A stretch of DNA of 64,000 bases from Pomacea canaliculata (GCF_003073045.1 NC_037592.1:1213371-1277370), one strand, 5' to 3'. Shown: positions 22,161 through 35,029, counted from the stretch's first letter. Notes: generated from the letters alone by a model not told the origin. Translations and numbers: made by a program.

Positions 22161-25100
22161 GTCTAAAGTTCGTGAAAAAGTCAACTTCGTCAACAAACGC
22201 CCCAGAACCGGTGACGTCATCGACAACGAGGCTGCTGTTAACGAAGATGACTAGTGCACGACGGACCACAAACACCCTGCTACTGTCCCCCTAGGTACCT
22301 CCAACTGCCAGGAACACACACGTCATACTCAATGGAGTGAACAAGATCGGAGTGACAGACGGCAGCAACCTACCCGATCCTCTCCCCTTCAGACATCATT
22401 GTACGCGTGGTCAGAGTTGTCTGCCCAGTCAATGGAGGACATCGAAAATGGACTACAGTACCCTACAAAGAACACCAACAAGAAATAAGTGACAAGATGG
22501 CCCGGCCCTCCACAGTTCATGACAATTGCTATCCCATAATGTCGAGGACTTTGTGTGGACGGCAAGACACAAGCAAGACAAGGGAGAGAATAAGTTTCAC
22601 TGACCCAGTGACTACGCGACACGAGGTGTCCGTGCTAACGGTCACCAGGACACAGCACGGGACTCACCCGTGAAAATATTTCACATCTTCAACTGCGACA
22701 TCGACGGTTTGCTCGTGAAAACACACTATCCTGGCTCTGTACAAAGCATTAACGTGTTTGTTATTGTGTCTTACAGACATTGCTTGACGTCAGCAGTACA
22801 CTGCAATGTTTCTCTGACTTCCAACGATACTTCAGTCCTGCTTCTACACTTACATCGCAAGGAAGAGCTGCCGGCCGATATCCTTGTTTTTAGTAAAAAA
22901 TGTATTTAATAAGTTTTTGCATAGACTGCAGTGTACGGTTGACAATTTGATTTTATTGCAATTTGACATCGAGTTTAACCAGACAAGTTCTGGACTTAAA
23001 CCCACAGATGAAACGCAGGGTTCGGAGACAGACCAGGAGGAGATCGATCCTCGGCCCAGAACCGGATCCGCTGGGGTGGTATGGTTGCGGCACTAGGAGG
23101 ACAAAGAAGACTAAAAAGATAAGTGGGTTTGTGTGTGTGTGTGTGTGTGTGCTGCTTCCGCCATTTTGTAAGTCTATGATCATGTTGAAAGCACAGTTAC
23201 ATCAGGACTTACAGGCCTACCACAGAGACGTTAATATTCGAATACCACTTCTACCTACCACAGCGTTCACATGGCAACCTACTATTTCTACCTACACATC
23301 TGGTTTTGTAACATCATTTCTCATCTCCATCTCTTCCCCAGAAGCACATTTTCCCGAGTTCCTCGACCATCTCACCGGAACATGGAGATGAAGCTGAGTT
23401 TGTAAGGTGGCCAGTGACAAATCACTGTCATGTGACCCCCAGCTTTCATGCTCGTTGACCAACGGTGACCTCGCCACCAGTTCTGTCCATCCATTTTCAC
23501 GGTTCCTCAAAGCCCCATGGGGAGTTAATCACACCAGCGCTGTCCACACTTTCCATGTATCCTCCTCCCTGTATCTTTCCTCTTCTTCTGTCTTCTCTTC
23601 TCCACTTTCCTTATTGTTTGGGCATCGTGGTGTTGATTCCCTCTCCGATTTAAAACAAATGATATCACAGATGGTTGGCCTCTTCGAAAGTGAGACGTTT
23701 GCGATTTGTTTGTGGCTGTCGAACCTTTGCAGTCAGATGTTCCGAAATGTTTGTAAAGGAGACATATACCCACGGAGCTGGCGCAATCACAAAGACATTT
23801 CTCAGCTAGAAAATCGCTCTTGGTGGAGATCAGTGGCGGGCAAACAGTTGAAATGCGCTCTGGGAGAGACAGGTTGCATCAATTCGGCATTAATGTCCTC
23901 CGCCGTCTTAACTACAAAGACAGGCTGGAAGATGTGTATGTGTGTGATGGAGGAAATGTGTATTTTTGATCACCTTTCAGAGACCGCTGGACACAGGATC
24001 TGTTTTGTCATGTGAAGTATGCCTTTGCTGTGAATGTGATTTGTGAACGCTCAGGTTGTTACAGTTCTGGGCGTGTGTCTCTGCATGCGTGCGTGTGTGG
24101 TGTGAGTGTGCTCTTCTTTCTCTTTTTCTTCTCTTGCTTCTGTCGTCAAGGAAGAGTTTTTGATAACTGTGGCGTTAGCTTAAAGAAGTGAGAGAGAAGG
24201 GTTGTCTGAGGAATGGTTGTGTAAAGGAGGACATTGACTGTATGACGCATTGTGCTATCGCCAAAAACCAAACAAAAGCAGCAGCAGCAACAACAACTAC
24301 AACAACAAAACAAAAACAAAACTAAAAAACAAACCCGGTATTTCATCCACAAATACATTTAGACATCATCCCCTCGTCCTCGCAAGTACAATTGAATCGC
24401 TGGACATATCAAGAGAAAATTTCTGTTATTTCCAACGTTTTTAATTTAAAGGTATAAACACTTGAACTTTTCACCTTTTGTTTTACATGACTTTAAAGAA
24501 AGCAAATTAAATAAGGAAGAGTTTATTTTAAAGAAAACAATTTGATCCAAATCTGATGTTTTGTCCATGTCAGAAGGCTTCAGAAATTTCTGTTTGTGTC
24601 GTTGTCGCGCCGAGAAAGTCAATGAAAATAGAAAGATTCGTTTGTCAAGGTAGCACAGTTGGTAGACATCTTGCCTTCTGGTTACAATGGTGCCACAGCT
24701 TCAAGCATTCGTCTTCACTAGTTTTGAAACTTTATCCTCTGGCTTTTCGGCAGTCGGCTTAATTTGTTGTCAGCGACTGTTAGTATATACATTCTGGGGC
24801 CGCCTCATTTCATTTCTTAAACAACATTCCGTGAAACACGTCTCCAACATCATTTCTTGCAGAAGTGAGCTGTATGCTCGCCAGCCCATGCTTTTGGCAC
24901 AGATACCTGCGAAAAAAACAGTGCTAGCTGCCTGGCAAATGTCTTAGTGGCAAAAGTTTTCATGAAAATGATGATTTTTCTTTAAAAAAAAAAGTTTCAT
25001 GTAGAAGCTTCTACAACAGTTTTTTTCAGGGCTGTTCAAATGGTTTTTAAACTTGGGAATCCTCCAACCGTAGACAGGACCATCAAGTGTGTCTTTCGGA

Positions 25101-26896
25101 AGCTGGCGAGATCCCCTCAAGCTGTCTATCAACATGGGAATAGTTTGTGTGAGCTGCACACCTTGTCCCTCACCTGGTACAAGTGAGACACCCAGAGAAT
25201 GACTGGCATGTTACATCACAGTGCCTGGCGTCTACCATTACAAGAACAGTTGAAACTATTGTATTTTTTGTCCAACTTTTCTTTAACTTTTATATTTATT
25301 CTAGTAAAAAATTAAAACATTTTTCACTCTTGTATATGACGGTGTGTGCTAAGTTTTTTAATTGTTTTTTTTTTATCTGTTCTTATTTTTTTGAAACATC
25401 AGTGTTGCTTTTACGGGAAGGTGATTGATACATGCTTTTGAAGTCTGGTTTTGTTTTCTCTCGTTTGCCCTAACCACCAACTTCACGTGCTAATGAACTG
25501 CTGAGGTCACATGACGGCGAGAAAGACATTTGTATTTGATTTGCCCAACTTTGATTGGATTCCAGTGTAACTACATTTTCTTTGAACTTAAATTGTCATG
25601 TATACATGTGTGTACCTTGCGTGGTATAACTGGTATATAGAAGGTATGTTTCCCCATAGCACAAAGAGGGATGTTGGGCGAGATGTTTCTAATACCTGGG
25701 TAACGTTCAGTGTAAACTACTACTTTCACTCCTTCTGTTCTCAAGAAAAATTCCTACAAACATCTGTGACGTAGGCCTGAGACAGGAAGTGTCGGTCTGC
25801 GAGTATTTCAAGACAATGAATGGTGTAGCAATGAATTAGATATCTATGAATAAGATCAGCCATATCCATCAATGGGACAACTGGGTCATATGTGAATGAG
25901 GCTCTTCTGTGTACACATATGACGTCACGACCCAGATTGTGGGAAATAGTACCCTGTACTGAGTCTTACCCAGGCATCAGGAACAAATGTACACCCAACT
26001 AGACCTTTGAACTTAGTTTTGTTTGACTTTGGCTGGTCTCTAAGACTGAGAAGAGATAGAATCAGAGGCTTCCCAGTATGCTGCGCGTTTGCTTCCGTTG
26101 CACATTGCCCGGATGTCGGCTTCTTCATTTCATCTGCCTCTAGTATATCCAGACACGGGAGACTACGGGTTGGATGAGTCGACATACAATGGAAACGGAA
26201 ACTGATGTTGGGTTCGAAACGGGAATGGTTGTAGCAAGGAAGCCAACGAGTAAACAAAAACAAAGGCGAAAAGGCAAAAGTGCAGGGTATACTGTACACA
26301 GGGTCGTGGAATGTGCACACTTCCGACGTCAGATGGGTCAAGGATGCCATTAGTCAATGTCAAGTTCATGTTTCTGGTTTGTAGGCGTCAGCACATGTTG
26401 CAAGGTTCAGTGCACAGAACCCTTGACAAGCGACAGGAACAGGTGTGTCTGCCAAAAGGTGTGAAAATTTACGCTGTCATCTACACTCGGAAGCAGCCTA
26501 CCGCACCCCATCCACCCACTCTCTCGCTCCTTCTTTCTATTTTTCTGGATCGTCAATCTGTTTTTCTCTACCTGTTCATATTGAGGATATTATGTGTGAA
26601 AACCTTTTGTTTTAGAGTTCGCTCCGGTCTCTGACACCTTTCTATCTACCTTTACCAGACAGAGATAGCGAAAAAAGAAAGAGATACACTGACAGACGCA
26701 CGAATGTACGGTAAGAAGAAAGGAGGAAAGGAAATAAAGAAAGAAAGAAAAGAATAAGAAGAAAAAAAAGATTAAAAGAGAAAGAAGAAAGACGTAATAG
26801 TGAAAACAACAAAGGGATGACGGCAGAGGTATACACGAGTGAGCAGGTAGATAAGCCGCGCGTCGTGCCAAGCACTAAATCTCAGGTCACAAGAGT
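22161..26896. other. intergenic stretch, no supported gene
   Basis: Contains open frames up to 202 codons (23407-24015, plus), but without a standard ATG, family motifs or splice framing. Simple-sequence tracts are (GT)n at 23129-23152, CAA/AAC-rich at 24282-24330 and an A/G-rich block at 26700-26790. A tRNA-like sequence is at 24648-24720. Full CRE-type TGACGTCA octamers occur at 22212 and 25920. Confidence 0.4.
24648..24720 (+). repeat. tRNA-like sequence, possible SINE head
   Basis: TAGCACAGTTGG fits the tRNA A-box consensus TRGCNNAGYNGG exactly, and GCTTCAAGCATTC about 40 nt on is a weaker B-box match. The cloverleaf cannot be completed, so a SINE-derived relic is more likely than a tRNA gene. 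Confidence 0.4.
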
Positions 26897-26977
26897 GGCA
26901 AGTGACAGAGGCTCAAGGGGAGGCAAGTGACAGAGGCTCAAGGGGAGGCAAGTGACAGAGGCTCAAGGGGAGGCAAG
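26897..26977. repeat. 25 bp minisatellite, about 3 copies
   Basis: The unit GGCAAGTGACAGAGGCTCAA plus GGGGA repeats with a 25 bp period, essentially identical between copies. The fourth copy diverges after GGCAAG. Confidence 0.9.
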
Positions 26978-28746
26978 CGTGACGACAGCGCACCACATAC
27001 CGCGCATCACGTGCCGCTCGAGCTGCAGCACGCTTCCTGACCTTGACTCTATTACTTTTGACGCTGCAAGAGTACATTACGTCATTCTGTGTTGTGACGT
27101 CATTCCTTCTGTCGAACGAACCTTGTGCTGACGTCGCGTGACCCACAGCCCTGTCCGTTGTACAAAAGTCATTCAAACTGTCACGTGGTAGTGTTTCCTT
27201 TATATTTAACCTTGGTTTTCGGTGTTTGTTTACATGAAGTATCACGTGGTCATTTCGCAGACAAACAACTCTATCTTGCTCTCCCAGAATCAACAGTTTC
27301 TAGTGATGTGAAATAAAAACAGTAAATAACAACAGCTTTTGAAGTAATGCTAGGCTCTTGGTTAAAAAAAAATCAGTCCATTATCATGAAAATGTGAGAG
27401 TGGTGATTCTTACTTTGTCTAGTGTCTAAGCTTTTTATTTTGTTGTTGTTCAATAATAATAATTAATATAATTTTTTTTATTATTTTTTATACTTATTAC
27501 TATTGATGATGATATTGTACCAATAAAATAGAGATGCAAGACATGGAGTCCACAGCAAACTTATTCTCGCGCGTGTGTGTAGTGTTTTATTTTGTTTATT
27601 TGTGTGTAAGTGCTTTCCTATTCACCCCTTCTTCTCTCTCACTTTTATCATGACGCTGTCTTCCAAATGTACATTTTGCACGCGCGCACACACACACCGA
27701 TTAGATTATCTCTCTCTTTTTCTCTCTATTAAATTATCCTCAGATTCGCATTGCCCACAATGGTGTCTGGTGAGCACGTTTTCGTAATGAAGCTGGTAAA
27801 AGAATTTTATTTATTGCAAATCGAAAGACTCCTCTCCTGGAAAAACAAAACAAAACAAAAAAAAAAAAACAAACAACAAACAAGCAAGCAAACAAACAAC
27901 AAACAAGCAAGCAAACACACACACACAATCACACGCACATATACACACATTCTTTCTCTCCTCACAAACAACGCGATCACCCACGATGCTACCGCGGCTG
28001 CAGGGCGGCGGGTCGAAGAGGACCGCTGGATGATGAAGATAATGTATGGTCGACGTGGGACTGGCTGTCCCAGCAGACCAGGCCAGGACAGTTACAAACT
28101 TTTCAGAGATGCGGAGACAAAGAGGGGTCTGAGTTTACCGAGACCTCCAACTGACTGGCCTCGCTTGCCCCCGGAGAGACAGGCCACTGTGTGTGTGTGT
28201 GGGTGCGTGCGTGCGTGGATGAGAGAGAGAGAGGGTGTGTGTGTTCTAGCGAGTGAGCGTTCTCTCTCTCTCTCTTTCAAGTCTCACTGGAGGGGTGCAC
28301 GCATGTGTGTGTAAGAAAGAGCAAGATCACATTAAAAGAAATCCGTGATGACGCCCAATAAATAAATAACTAAATCATTATTCACCTTTCGATTTGTAAC
28401 CGCATAAAATTCTAGAATGTGGAAAATCCCTTGACTGCGGGTCAGCATTCATATGAAGACTGTTTTTCTACTCTCACCATCATGACAAGTGATCACTTGT
28501 TAGGATTTTCGAAACAAGTGAGATCACATCAGAGTTTGAAAAATATCAGTCTCATCAAAATAACCGACCTGAGGTCACTTGTAGGCGGCCATCTGGATGC
28601 ACATCAAACACATGAACAGATGGCTGGCTTTATGCTTACAAACACTACCTGATGGAACATTACATGTGGAAACACAGTGGCTAGTCAAGCAGCTAGTCTA
28701 TCATGCCTTTGGCTTGAGTTTGTACTGAGCAACGCAAGCACTCGTA
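26978..28746. other. non-coding stretch with simple repeats
   Basis: A CRE-type TGACGTCA lies at 27095-27102 in a locally CpG-rich stretch (26980-27140). The rest is AT-rich, with AAAC/CAAG-rich low complexity at 27840-27927 and (GT)n, (GA)n and (TC)n tracts at 28190-28280. Open frames across these tracts, up to 187 codons, are low-complexity artefacts. Confidence 0.4.
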
Positions 28747-28862
28747 ACCAAGCTAGCTATCTGCTAGCATAATGCTAGGCATGGCCAGGGTGAACAGATA
28801 AACAAACAAGCTAGTTATGTGCTAGCATAATGCTTGGCATGGCCAGGGTGAACAGATAAACA
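28747..28862. repeat. 58 bp tandem duplication
   Basis: Two copies of a unit containing AAGCTAG, GCTAGCATAATGCT and GGCATGGCCAGGGTGAACAG, offset by 58 bp with four or five differences. Confidence 0.85.
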
Positions 28863-29369
28863 TGAATAAATGAGCGAAGTAGTTTACTGGCATAGACTCC
28901 TGTAGCCTACTGGCCGAAGTGGCTCATCATGTCTAGAGTACGTCCCGTGGAAAGCGGAATCAAAGCTTTCCCTCCGCCACATGTACATCTGTAAGCTTTA
29001 AATAGCTCCTTATAAATCAGGTAGCCACTTTTATTTTTACTGAAAAGAATGAGCAGGATGGAGAGTGGGGGTGGGGTGGGGAAGCAGAATCCTATCCACA
29101 GGCCACAAACCAGTGACCATATGCAGTAACTTCCAGAACACGGAGTCTACCCTTATTCTAAGGGGTGACTAATACATTTACTTTTGCATTATCCTAACAT
29201 AAAAAATTCCATTTAAAATGAAAGAAAAACTGGATAAAAAATAAAAATACGTTAAATGAACAATGTCAGTGACACTAACTCAGATGAAGTGATGATCCAG
29301 ACATTTTAGAGTTGGCTAATATCGATGCAGTCTTGGCTTGCATCACATGAGAATGCTAAATTTTGATTG

Positions 29370-29960
29370 CCCGAGGGTAGTCACGTGACCGTGGTGACGG
29401 GCCTGGCGACCTACCCGGTCGTAAAATATGCGGCGTTCAATCGGAGCGCCAGTTGAGAAGGTGAAGAAATGGGTGATTTACCAGTCGACACACCACGTGA
29501 CCTATCAGACGCGCGCGCAGCAATCAGCGGAAGGGGTAGGGGTTCGGTTACCAATTAGGTCGGGGAGTGCCGGCGATTAGCTGCCGAGCCTTGCACCTTG
29601 GCCCAGTGGGCCGCGGGCGGACCGCAAGTCAAACAAGTGTGCCGCGCGAGGACCGCGCCAGTGCACGTGCGACGCGCGGCGACACGGTGCGCCTAATGAG
29701 GCGGTCAGCCTCGTGCCGCGAGGGGGCGCCCGTGCACCAGACCTGACGTCGGGCTGTTGTGCGGCGTCAAAAGTTGCAGCAGCTCGTCGAACGCCGCCGA
29801 CCTCGGGTCCGAGTCCCCCGATGTACCACTCCCGTGCACCCACCCAGCCTCAAACATCCTCAATAGCCTCCCCTGGCAAAAGAGAAGTGGTGCGCGGGAA
29901 AATGACACGCCGGAAGTGGCATGAAAGTGATGGCGCCTTCACACACCAGTTGGCAATCAT
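29370..29960. promoter_or_regulatory. CpG-rich island, possible promoter of an unseen transcript
   Basis: About 590 bp rich in GC and CpG (ACGCGCGCGCAG, GCGACGCGCGGCGACACGG) within AT-rich DNA. CACGTG E-boxes occur near 29382, 29493 and 29675. A minus-strand open frame (29843-29577) is Arg/Ala-rich, as expected of GC-rich noise. No downstream exon could be tied to it on either strand. Confidence 0.4.
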
Positions 29961-30784
29961 TGACTAGGTTACCGCAGCTTATTCTTCCATTGTCGGAGGA
30001 AACCAGCGAGCAGTTTGCCCTCGCCCCCCGCTTCTGTCAGACTGTAGAGCGGGACCCACATCTGTGTATGCGCGTGCGAGAGAGAAAGAGAAAAAGAGAA
30101 AAGGATAATCTTTAAGGAGTGAATAAAACTTACATTTGAGAAACACCTCCAAGAAAAGACAAACGTATAGTTCAGAATAAACGCAAAAATAAAAACGGTA
30201 TCTTGAGAGAATGTCGATGCCAGATATCAGATATCAGATATAAATTATAGCAAATTGTATTGAAACAGATTTTTCAATGGTGTGAAGAGACACGCTGGGT
30301 CATTAGTGTCAAAGTGTCAAATGATACAGTAAATTATTTAACACCTACATACAGCAAGGTACACGACAGTAAACCCAGACATTATTGTGACTGTCTGTGG
30401 TAAAGTTTGTTTTAAATATACATTATTTTTTCATAAAATAAGTAAACTATAAGCTAAACTACATCGTCCTCGTCATGTTGTCATTTTAAAATTTGGACTG
30501 ACATGTAGATGTTAAATTGTTACATATTTTTAAAAAGTTGATTTTGTCAGAGCTTTCTAGCATCAATGCTGTTAAATTACAATAGATAAGTTGATGTGTT
30601 TGACAAAAATATGTCGGACTTCTCTATTATATTTTATGTGAGAAATGTTTGCCACATTCCACAGCTGGTCCATGCACAAAAAAACAAATTCCAAATTTCC
30701 GAACCCACAGTCCGAACACTTCCACTGTCACAACACATCTTATGTTCCTTCCGACCATTCAATTCCCCCTCCCCCCTAAAAAAA
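29961..30784. other. non-coding stretch
   Basis: AT-rich after about 30110. It has a short GAGA-rich tract at 30078-30105 and a triple AGATATC at 30221-30241. No gene supported. Confidence 0.4.
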
Positions 30785-30945
30785 AATCTCCAGTTGAAAA
30801 TGACACCAAGTCTCCACTTGAATAGAACACAAAGTTTCCACTTCTAGGTAACACAAATATGTCCACTTGAAAGTAACACAAAGTTTCCACTTCTAGGTAA
30901 CACAAATATGTCCACTTGAAAGTAACACAAAGTTTTCACTGACAC
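30785..30945. repeat. 49 bp minisatellite built from about 24 bp half-units
   Basis: The unit AAAGTTTCCACTTCTAGGTA... then TATGTCCACTTGAAAGTAAC repeats at 30831, 30880 and 30929 (period 49). The two halves share TCCACTT and TAACACAAA, so the unit arose from a shorter repeat. Degenerate half-units extend to about 30785. Confidence 0.85.
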
Positions 30946-31171
30946 CGATGCTCTTCCTGAAGTTATTTCTAATTCAGCTCTGGTTGGTGAGCCCGAGGCG
31001 GATACGATGAATAAGCGAAGATCAAACAACAAAAGTGAGAAAAAAAACCCACAAAAACCTGGAGAAAAAAAGTCTTTAGCTAAATGGCAAGTTCAAAACT
31101 TAACTAACATTCTTCAAACATTAAACACACGCTCACCGAACAATCAACAAAGATACACACTCACCTCCAAG

Positions 31172-31400
31172 ATACAAATCTGGTCAGGATGTGCCCAGTC
31201 CAGTCAAGGCTAACTTCCAATTCTGTTCAGGACTTGTTAAATAACACAAATCTGGTCAGGATGTGCCCAGTCCAGTCAAGGCTAACTTCCAATTCTGTTC
31301 AGGACTTGTTAAATAACATAATTCTGTTCAGGACTTGTTAAATAACACAAATCTGGTCAGGATGTGCACAGTCCAGTCAGGACTACAACACCAAGTCGGT
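31172..31400. repeat. 72 bp tandem repeat with a partial third copy
   Basis: ACAAATCTGGTCAGGATGTG recurs at about 31174, 31246 and 31347, and TTCTGTTCAGGACTTGTTAA recurs three times. The first two units are almost identical. The third carries an inserted partial copy and then diverges. Confidence 0.88.
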
Positions 31401-32533
31401 TCAAGACTTGTTGCAAACAAAACGTCCGGACACACTGATGACACCGAGGAGACTGTTACTTCTCCCCGCCCCCGTCAAGGAAAAACTCACACAACAACAT
31501 CCCAAACACTCAAACACTCTTTCCTTTGTTCTTCGAACAAAACAACCTATCAACACCAGTTGATTAAAAAAACAAACAACAAAAAAACAAAGCCCGGCCG
31601 GCCATCCCTGTGTGGCGCGCACTCAGACAGTAATTGCTGTCTTTCAACCTCCCCCTTCCAGTTACTTTTTCCCTGTCTCCTTCCTAGCTCAAAAAAAAAA
31701 AAACATTAAAAAATATAGCGCAGCAGGTTTGTGACATACCTCAATCTCATTTATTATTACATTCTTTGTTTAACCGTCTGGTCAAACAGATTTCTCAAAT
31801 CATGAAGTGGAGTCATATCTGGCGTCCTGTCGGTAGAGGTTGTTGCTACTAATCCACTGAAAGACTTTGCAACTTACATATCTTGTATTATTTTAATTTT
31901 AACATAATGATTATTTAAAATTGGAACTTTTGTAGTTAAAAATAATTTTTTGTGCATCAACACTCTTGGCCAAACAGACAACAACAACAACAAAAAAAAA
32001 AAAAAAAAGGAAAAAAAGAAAAGAATGTCTAAACTTTTGACATAAAGGCACGAGAGTGATTAGTGTTCAAGGAGTGGTGAAATACTAAATTAAGGATGAA
32101 TGAAAACGGTCCAGCTGATATTCAGTCTGCATCAAACCTTTAAATGTCATGTCAACATCATCTTGTGTGATAATGTCTGTGGACTGCCACCTGTTTGGCA
32201 GTAACAAGTTGGTTATTTAACTAATAAGCTTCGTCCGTCAATGGAGAAGCAGCCAGAGACATTGGTGTGGAAGGAATGTGCCATGTCGCATTATGTAAAA
32301 AATACTGTCATGTTTGAAATGAGTGTAATGGCGAAGCCTGCAAGGAAAAATAACTTTGGTACACGGGAAATGGCCAAAAGCAGCTTTACATGTACGATCA
32401 TCGAAACACAAATCATTTCCGTCAGTAGGTCGCGCACGATTCTCGATTGGGTATGGGAGCCCCTCACAGGGTGCAAACGTACCCACTCTTTGGACTTCTA
32501 AAATTTTGTTTCATTTTCATGTGTTTATTTTAG
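31401..32533. other. non-coding stretch before the hAT relic
   Basis: A-rich tracts at 31690-31702 and 31993-32008. Overlapping open frames on both strands at 32238-32500 were examined for a BED-type zinc finger, which should precede a hAT transposase, and none was found. The left end of the following hAT element is therefore missing or too decayed. Confidence 0.35.
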
Positions 32534-34267
32534 AGGAAACATCCACTGCTTGCCAGGCAGTTGACTCAAGACTTGAAACGTCACGAAAGCGGAAAAGGGA
32601 AGACGACGACCAACCCTCTGTCTAGAAGCTCTTCAAAGTGGAACACGACAGTACCGTCAGCAAAGCAGACGTCAATTCCGCCGTCCTTGATTACCTGTTG
32701 GAATGCAACCTGTCCTTCATGCTGGAGAACGAGAAGTTTTCAAAGTTCGTGTCCAGACTCACTGGCCAGGAAACGCAGTTAATGAGCTGGAAAACGGGGA
32801 ACCAAATGTTGGAGGTAAGTTTTACTATTTTTTTTTCTTCCTTTTTTGTTTGTTTTACTAGTTTTATTTTAAGTAGGGTAATGTATCCACAATTAATATC
32901 TTTTGTTCTTGGTCACAGAACTCAAATTTCATGTGCCTCGACTACTTGCAGGGCGAGAAGTGCGTGGGCTTGGGACACCTCCTGCCTCAGCTCAACACCC
33001 TCAAGATCCGCATCGAGCAACAGAAGTCCAAGCTAGAAATCTGTGGTCCCCTAGCTACTGCTGTCCTGAATGGGTTGGAGACCAGACTTGCTGATGCCTA
33101 TGAGGACCAAGACACCCTGCTTGCAACTGTGTCGAACCCAAGGTGAGGGAGAGTTTTCGTTATTTCAGTGTATTTTTTCTTCATTTATAAGCTACTCTCT
33201 GTCACTGTTCTTTTGAGAATGAGAAGAATGTGAAGCGCTTAGAGCTCAGATTACACGAGAATAAGCGCTATACAAATATCCGTAAATAAATTAAAAAATA
33301 AACTTTTGACGGAAGGTGGGGGGAGGGGTGTGTTGATTAAAAAAACAAAACATAACTGGTCACTGGTCTTTTGACACTTGCCTACAAATCAAAATAAGTA
33401 CATAAAAACCAGTACATTTTATAAAATTAATTAAAAAACAACAATAAGAAAAAAAAATTAACGAAATTAAACAAAGCATTAATTATTGTGCATATTATTG
33501 TTTCAGGTGCAAGTTGATGTGGACTGGGGACCAAACCCTGCGTGAGAAATGCAGATCCCTCTTGACTGCAGAGGCAGCATTGATGGACACGCCAGTCCAA
33601 TCCCCAACCAAGTGCTCAGCTCAACAGGCAGACTTCATCATTTATGAAGAAGTTACCGGCACCCCTGAGACAACTACCTTCCTGATGTCTGGATTGTCGC
33701 AGAATGTCAATGAACTGGACAAGTACCCCACGATCAAACAACTCTATCTGCGCACCAACACCGTCTTGCCAAGCAGTGCTGCGGTTGAGAGATAGTTCAG
33801 TCTGGCAGGACTTATCATGACAAAGCTGCGCACTAGGGGACAGACAGCAACTTCGAGGCCAAAGTTCTGGTCAAGTTCAATTCCATGAAGGACTGAAAGC
33901 ATGTAGATTTGTTTTAACAGTATTCACAAATTATCAGCACTAAGTCAAAAGTTTGTTTTATACCTTTGCATTTTGTTGTTAATATGGAGTTTTTGGTGGT
34001 CTCAGATCAGAATAAAGGTCAATGTATATAAAAACCAGTTCTTGTGTTAGCAAGTAATAGTGTTTTGTGTGTATGTTTGATGTTTGTGTATGTTGCTACA
34101 GCCAGCTGACTACAGCTAACTTGTTATAACATCACGCTTTTAAAAGTAGCCAAAAGAAGCCGGCTACATTTTTAAAAATTGTAGCTGTAGTGTAGCTGGC
34201 TACGTTTTGAAAAAAAAGTAGCTGTAGCCTAGCCGGATACAAATTAAAAGTAGCTTGCCTATCCCTG
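32534..34267 (+). pseudogene. hAT-family transposase relic with retained introns and right terminal repeat
   Basis: Three splice-framed blocks: 32534-32814, 32919-33142 and 33507-33795, with GT-AG introns and consistent phase. Block A includes KRKREDDDQPSV and, after an in-frame TAG at 32623, KLFKVEHDSTVSKADVNSAV. Block B has MCLDYLQGEKCVGLGHLLPQ. Block C ends KYPTIKQLYLRTNTVLPSSA, VER, then TAG, then FSLAGLIMTKLRTR. The C-terminal pattern is the hAT dimerisation domain (family form PSSAPVERLFS). A frame change beyond the TAG precedes DSNFEAKVLVKFN. The right end at 34247-34267 reads, on the minus strand, CAGGGATAGGCAAGCTACTT, as in hAT ends. No BED finger, left end or 8 bp target duplication was found. 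Two stops and a frameshift make it non-functional. Confidence 0.75.
33205..33300 (+). repeat. retroelement tail in the second intron of the hAT relic
   Basis: GTGAAGCGCTTAGAGC followed by AAGCGCTATACAAATA and an A-rich end. This layout is seen in many animal SINE/LINE 3' tails; a related, more diverged copy is at 61078-61150. Confidence 0.5.
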
Positions 34268-35029
34268 GAAATGCTAACCCTAGTCCCTCTTGACACCGGA
34301 GCAAGGGGAGTGAAGAAACTGCTTTTATTATTTCTTTATTTGGCCTCTGGGATGCTGACAACAACAGTTCAAAGGCAGTTGTTTGGGGTTTTGGGTGCTC
34401 TTTCGGGGCAGTTGGTTATGATGAAATTAGCATCGGGAATAAAAATTAGGCTCTGGGGAGAGAACAATAAGTAATTAGGCTACTCTACACCGACTGGTAA
34501 GATATTCAGTGTCTGAGCGTTAGTCCTGATAAACGCGTGCTCAGGATGACTAACAATGAGACGCCTGCACCCTAACATTACCTCTAATACTCCACGGCAA
34601 CCCCATCCTCCACAGTGGATCTCCATACGACTGGTGCGAGGCAGGGCAAAAGATTACCAACAGACTTGCTTTGGCTTCATTGCACTTGAATTTTGAGCTC
34701 AGAGGTTTGTAACTTGTGTCGAAAGTTGTTGCTTCTCTCCTCGACTGTCATCAGGACTGCGAGTGCTTGAACTTCGTGCTGTCCACGAGTCGTCAGGACA
34801 CATTTTTGTCTCCTTCTGGCAGTCGTTGTTGCCCAGTACAAGTTCCATGTTGTAGCCCAAAAGCTGGCTAGTTTGACAAAAAGATCGGAGCTTTCTTAGT
34901 TTTTTCTACTAAGTTTTTTAAGGTAAAAAAATTCTGCCAAGTTTACGGACTGCTTTCGTAAGCAGTGGCGTAGCAAGATGTTCGGCTTTTGGGGGGCAAA
35001 CTCCCTGCTGACAGTGAACGACGTTCGCA

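Noticed and set aside
24648..24720. Possible tRNA gene
   Set aside because: The A box fits, but the acceptor and anticodon stems do not pair. A SINE relic is the better reading.
27751..28314. 187-codon frame rich in Lys, Gln, Asn and Thr
   Set aside because: It crosses AAAC/CAAG and (CA)n low-complexity tracts. Composition explains the openness.
29577..29843. Arg/Ala-rich minus-strand frame in the CpG island
   Set aside because: GC-rich DNA has few stops. No motif, splice framing or partner exon was seen.
26890..31400. CRISPR-like array
   Set aside because: The repeats are plain tandem duplications without unique spacers, and this is animal nuclear DNA.
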